Below are positions 61,975-64,000 of a DNA stretch of 64,000 bases, piece after piece (position 1 is the first letter of the stretch; each line of letters begins with the position of its first letter). The position numbers and the translations under genes are program-made. Location: assembly GCA_029067085.1 (NCBI GenBank), contig JAIEFE010000015.1, forward strand, positions 429,633-493,632. Reading direction: 5' to 3'. Under the pieces are notes generated by a model that did not search any database, was not told the DNA's origin, and saw only the letters and a program-made list of their open reading frames with translations. The DNA comes from Lachnospiraceae bacterium. Its GTDB lineage: Bacteria > Bacillota > Clostridia > Lachnospirales > Lachnospiraceae.

Positions 61975-63729
61975 ATGACAGAAGAACTACTGAGTATCGT
62001 CAACGGTGAAGTATTTGGCGTCTGGTTTCTGATCGGCGCCGCGCTGGTGTTCTGGATGCAGGCCGGTTTCGCCATGGTGGAGACCGGATTCACCCGCGCC
62101 AAGAATGCAGGCAATATCCTGATGAAGAATCTGATGGATTTCTGTATCGGCACAGTCGTATTCATACTGATCGGCTTCAGCCTGCTTTTAGGCGAGGATC
62201 TCGTCGGCCTGATCGGAAAACCCGGATTCGATATCTTTACGAGCTACGAATCCTTTGACTGGTCCAACTTCGTATTCAATCTGGTGTTCTGCGCAACGAC
62301 AGCGACCATCGTATCCGGTGCCATGGCAGAGAGAACGAAATTCCTTTCTTACTGCATTTATTCGGGCGTGATCTCAGCGCTCATATACCCCATTGAAGCG
62401 CACTGGATCTGGGGCGGCGGCTGGCTTTCCCAGATCGGATTCCACGATTTTGCAGGTTCCTGTGCGATCCATATGGTCGGCGGTATCAGCGCTTTGATCG
62501 GCGCAAAACTGCTGGGTCCCCGTATCGGCAAATTCGATACCGATAAAAAGGGCAAGATCGTAAAGGTCAATGCCTTTCCCGGCCACAATCTTCCCATAGG
62601 ATGTCTGGGCGTGTTCATCCTCTGGCTCGGCTGGTACGGTTTCAACGGCGCGGCATGCACCAGCGTAGACCAATTGGGTTCCGTTTTTGTGACCACTACC
62701 ATTGCTCCCGCCATTGCCACGGTCGTATGTATGGTCTTTACCTGGATTAAATACAAAAAACCCGATGTATCCATGTGTCTGAACGCATCGCTTGCCGGTC
62801 TGGTGGCTATCACCGCCCCCTGCGATGTGACAGATGTCCTCGGTGCAACGATCATCGGCGCTGTTTCGGGCATGCTGGTTGTTTTCGGTGTATGGTTTCT
62901 GGATTACAAGCTTCGCGTTGACGATCCCGTCGGTGCCGTAGCGGTTCACTGCCTGAACGGTATCTGGGGTACGATCGCAACCGGACTTTTCGCAACGACA
63001 TCCGCTCCCGGCAATGATTCCGTAGTCGGTCTGTTCTACGGCGGTGGTTTTCATCAGCTCGGCCTGCAGCTTCTCGGTTTTGCAGCCGTCGCCGCATGGA
63101 CGGCAGTTACGATCACGATAGCTTTCCTGGTCATAAAGAAAGTGATCGGCCTGCGTGTCACGGAAGAAGAAGAGATTCTGGGTCTGGATGCTACAGAACA
63201 CGGTCTGACCTCCGCATATGCCGGATTCTCCATCATGGATATTTCAAATACCATGACCATGGAGATCAACGAAAACACCAACCTGGGAACTTCCGATTAC
63301 GACTCTGCATCCGCACTGGTTAAGAAAGCTGCCGTTCCCGTGATACAGACTACCACGGAATCGGATATTGATACCGGCATTCATAAAGTCGTGATCATTA
63401 CAAAGCTTTCCAGATACGATAAGATCAAAAAGGCCTTGAATGATCTGGGCGTAACAGGCATGACCGTCACACAGGTCATGGGCTGCGGCATCCAGAAGGG
63501 AACCGGCGATATGTACCGTGGGGTTGAAGTTGACGCTACCCTGCTGCCCAAGGTTAAGATCGAGGTTGTTATCAGCAACATTCCTGTTGATACGGTAATC
63601 GAAACCGCTAAAAAAACGCTTTATACCGGTCATATCGGTGACGGTAAGATCTTTGTCTACAATGTCGGCAAAGTGGTCAAGATCCGTACAGGCGAAGAGG
63701 ATCGGGATGCTCTGCAGGATGTAGAATAG
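61975..63729 (+). CDS. Ammonium transporter fused to a PII signal domain
   Basis: 584 aa. The N-terminal Amt part (about 1-410, eleven helices) has the twin His of the pore in AGSCAIHMVGG and GGGFHQLGLQ and the AMAERTKF block. A linker (about 410-465) leads to a complete PII (GlnB/GlnK) domain (about 470-584): KVVIITKLSRYDKIKKAL, the T-loop GIQKGTGDMYRGVEVD and GDGKIFVYNVGKVVKIRTGE. The Tyr51 position of the T-loop, the uridylylation site in E. coli, is Val. AGGAGG precedes the ATG. Confidence 0.92.
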   Translation: MTEELLSIVNGEVFGVWFLIGAALVFWMQAGFAMVETGFTRAKNAGNILMKNLMDFCIGTVVFILIGFSLLLGEDLVGLIGKPGFDIFTSYESFDWSNFVFNLVFCATTATIVSGAMAERTKFLSYCIYSGVISALIYPIEAHWIWGGGWLSQIGFHDFAGSCAIHMVGGISALIGAKLLGPRIGKFDTDKKGKIVKVNAFPGHNLPIGCLGVFILWLGWYGFNGAACTSVDQLGSVFVTTTIAPAIATVVCMVFTWIKYKKPDVSMCLNASLAGLVAITAPCDVTDVLGATIIGAVSGMLVVFGVWFLDYKLRVDDPVGAVAVHCLNGIWGTIATGLFATTSAPGNDSVVGLFYGGGFHQLGLQLLGFAAVAAWTAVTITIAFLVIKKVIGLRVTEEEEILGLDATEHGLTSAYAGFSIMDISNTMTMEINENTNLGTSDYDSASALVKKAAVPVIQTTTESDIDTGIHKVVIITKLSRYDKIKKALNDLGVTGMTVTQVMGCGIQKGTGDMYRGVEVDATLLPKVKIEVVISNIPVDTVIETAKKTLYTGHIGDGKIFVYNVGKVVKIRTGEEDRDALQDVE

Positions 63730-63740
63730 GTAACTTATGG

Positions 63741-63777
63741 GGACTTTCCGAACTATTTCGGGAAGTCTCTTATTTTA
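63741..63777 (+). terminator. Terminator after amt-PII
   Basis: Hairpin GACTTTCCGA / TCGGGAAGTC with a six-base loop followed by TCTTATTTTATAT, 11 bp past the stop. Confidence 0.82.
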
Positions 63778-63814
63778 TATCTGCTTCCGGATGCGCACCC
63801 GATGGGGAAAAAGG

Positions 63815-63843
63815 TTGCGTATATTTGTAAATTTTCTTATAAT
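63815..63843 (+). promoter_or_regulatory. Promoter of the last, truncated gene
   Basis: TTGCGT (63815-63820), a 17-bp spacer and TATAAT (63838-63843), about 80 bp before the ATG at 63928. Confidence 0.75.
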
Positions 63844-63927
63844 ATAAGTAAATATTCGTTTAGCATTTGTACGTCATGGATTCCGATTTGGTATAACTAA
63901 CAAGCACACAAAAAGGAGACCTTTGGT

Positions 63928-64000
63928 ATGTTTAACAAAAAAGCGCAGACAAATTGGAGCACACAACTGTCAGATGAACTGGATGTACTGGCCAAAAAGT
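63928..64000 (+). CDS. N-terminus of an unidentified protein, cut by the window edge
   Basis: Twenty-four codons are visible (MFNKKAQTNWSTQLSDELDVLAKK), with AAGGAGA before the ATG and a promoter upstream. The start is polar with no signal peptide. Too short to assign a family. Confidence 0.7.
   Translation, partial: MFNKKAQTNWSTQLSDELDVLAKK

Noticed and set aside
1-64000. CRISPR arrays, insertion sequences, prophage or rRNA genes
   Set aside because: No regular spaced repeats, transposase, integrase, structural phage genes or rRNA sequence were seen on either strand.

Overview
The window reads as a chromosome segment from an anaerobic, low-to-moderate GC Firmicute, most likely a Lachnospiraceae (Clostridium cluster XIVa) butyrate producer. 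The signs are a thiolase-crotonase-hydroxybutyryl-CoA dehydrogenase cluster, a complete S10-spc-alpha ribosomal operon with zinc-type S14 and a long L17, stand-alone ECF transporter genes, T-box and ANTAR RNA control, a four-subunit 2-oxoacid:ferredoxin oxidoreductase and an Amt-PII fusion. No phage, transposase, CRISPR or rRNA was seen.

Layout. 1-3.8 kb: butyrate-pathway genes (hbd, partial, crt, thl) behind an M23 peptidase. 3.9-9.4 kb: HPF, an SH3-NlpC/P60 hydrolase with a WalR-like box, thioredoxin reductase, an SDR reductase and a MATE exporter. 9.5-11 kb: tRNA-Val(CAC), tRNA-Ala(CGC) and two XRE regulators. 11-15.7 kb: rplM-rpsI, truA and ecfT-ecfA2-ecfA1. 16-34 kb: a VanY-like peptidase, then the S10-spc-alpha operon on the minus strand, from a promoter near 33.8 kb to a terminator near 16.9 kb. 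34-43.4 kb: acyltransferase, methyltransferase, TraX-like protein, a coiled-coil protein of unknown function, an EAL phosphodiesterase and a large hybrid histidine kinase. 43.4-46.8 kb: an isoleucine-type T-box leader and porGDAB. 46.8-52.1 kb: an AT-rich accessory stretch with an XRE/membrane-protein pair, acetyltransferases (one with three GNAT domains behind a leader-peptide attenuator), a gene remnant and an HNH endonuclease. 52.1-64 kb: nitrogen assimilation, with gltB-gltD-glnA-ANTAR on the minus strand and purF-amt/PII divergent on the plus strand.

How the parts work together. The right 12 kb forms a likely nitrogen regulon. Glutamine synthetase, both GOGAT subunits, an ANTAR RNA-binding regulator, a glutamine-consuming purine enzyme and an ammonium channel fused to its own PII sensor share a 360-bp divergent control region. 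Each side of that region carries a promoter, a hairpin with a hexaloop of the ANTAR type (A at position 1, G at position 4) and an overlapping intrinsic terminator. The por operon has an ATC-specifier T-box, so it should be switched on when uncharged tRNA-Ile builds up. That suggests an anabolic role, for example making 2-oxobutyrate from propionyl-CoA for isoleucine. The triple-GNAT gene has a 16-codon leader ORF, an RBS-sequestering inverted repeat, a terminator and a perfect 12-bp alternative pairing, which is the architecture of ribosome-controlled attenuation. All calls come from reading the sequence. No database search or folding program was run.
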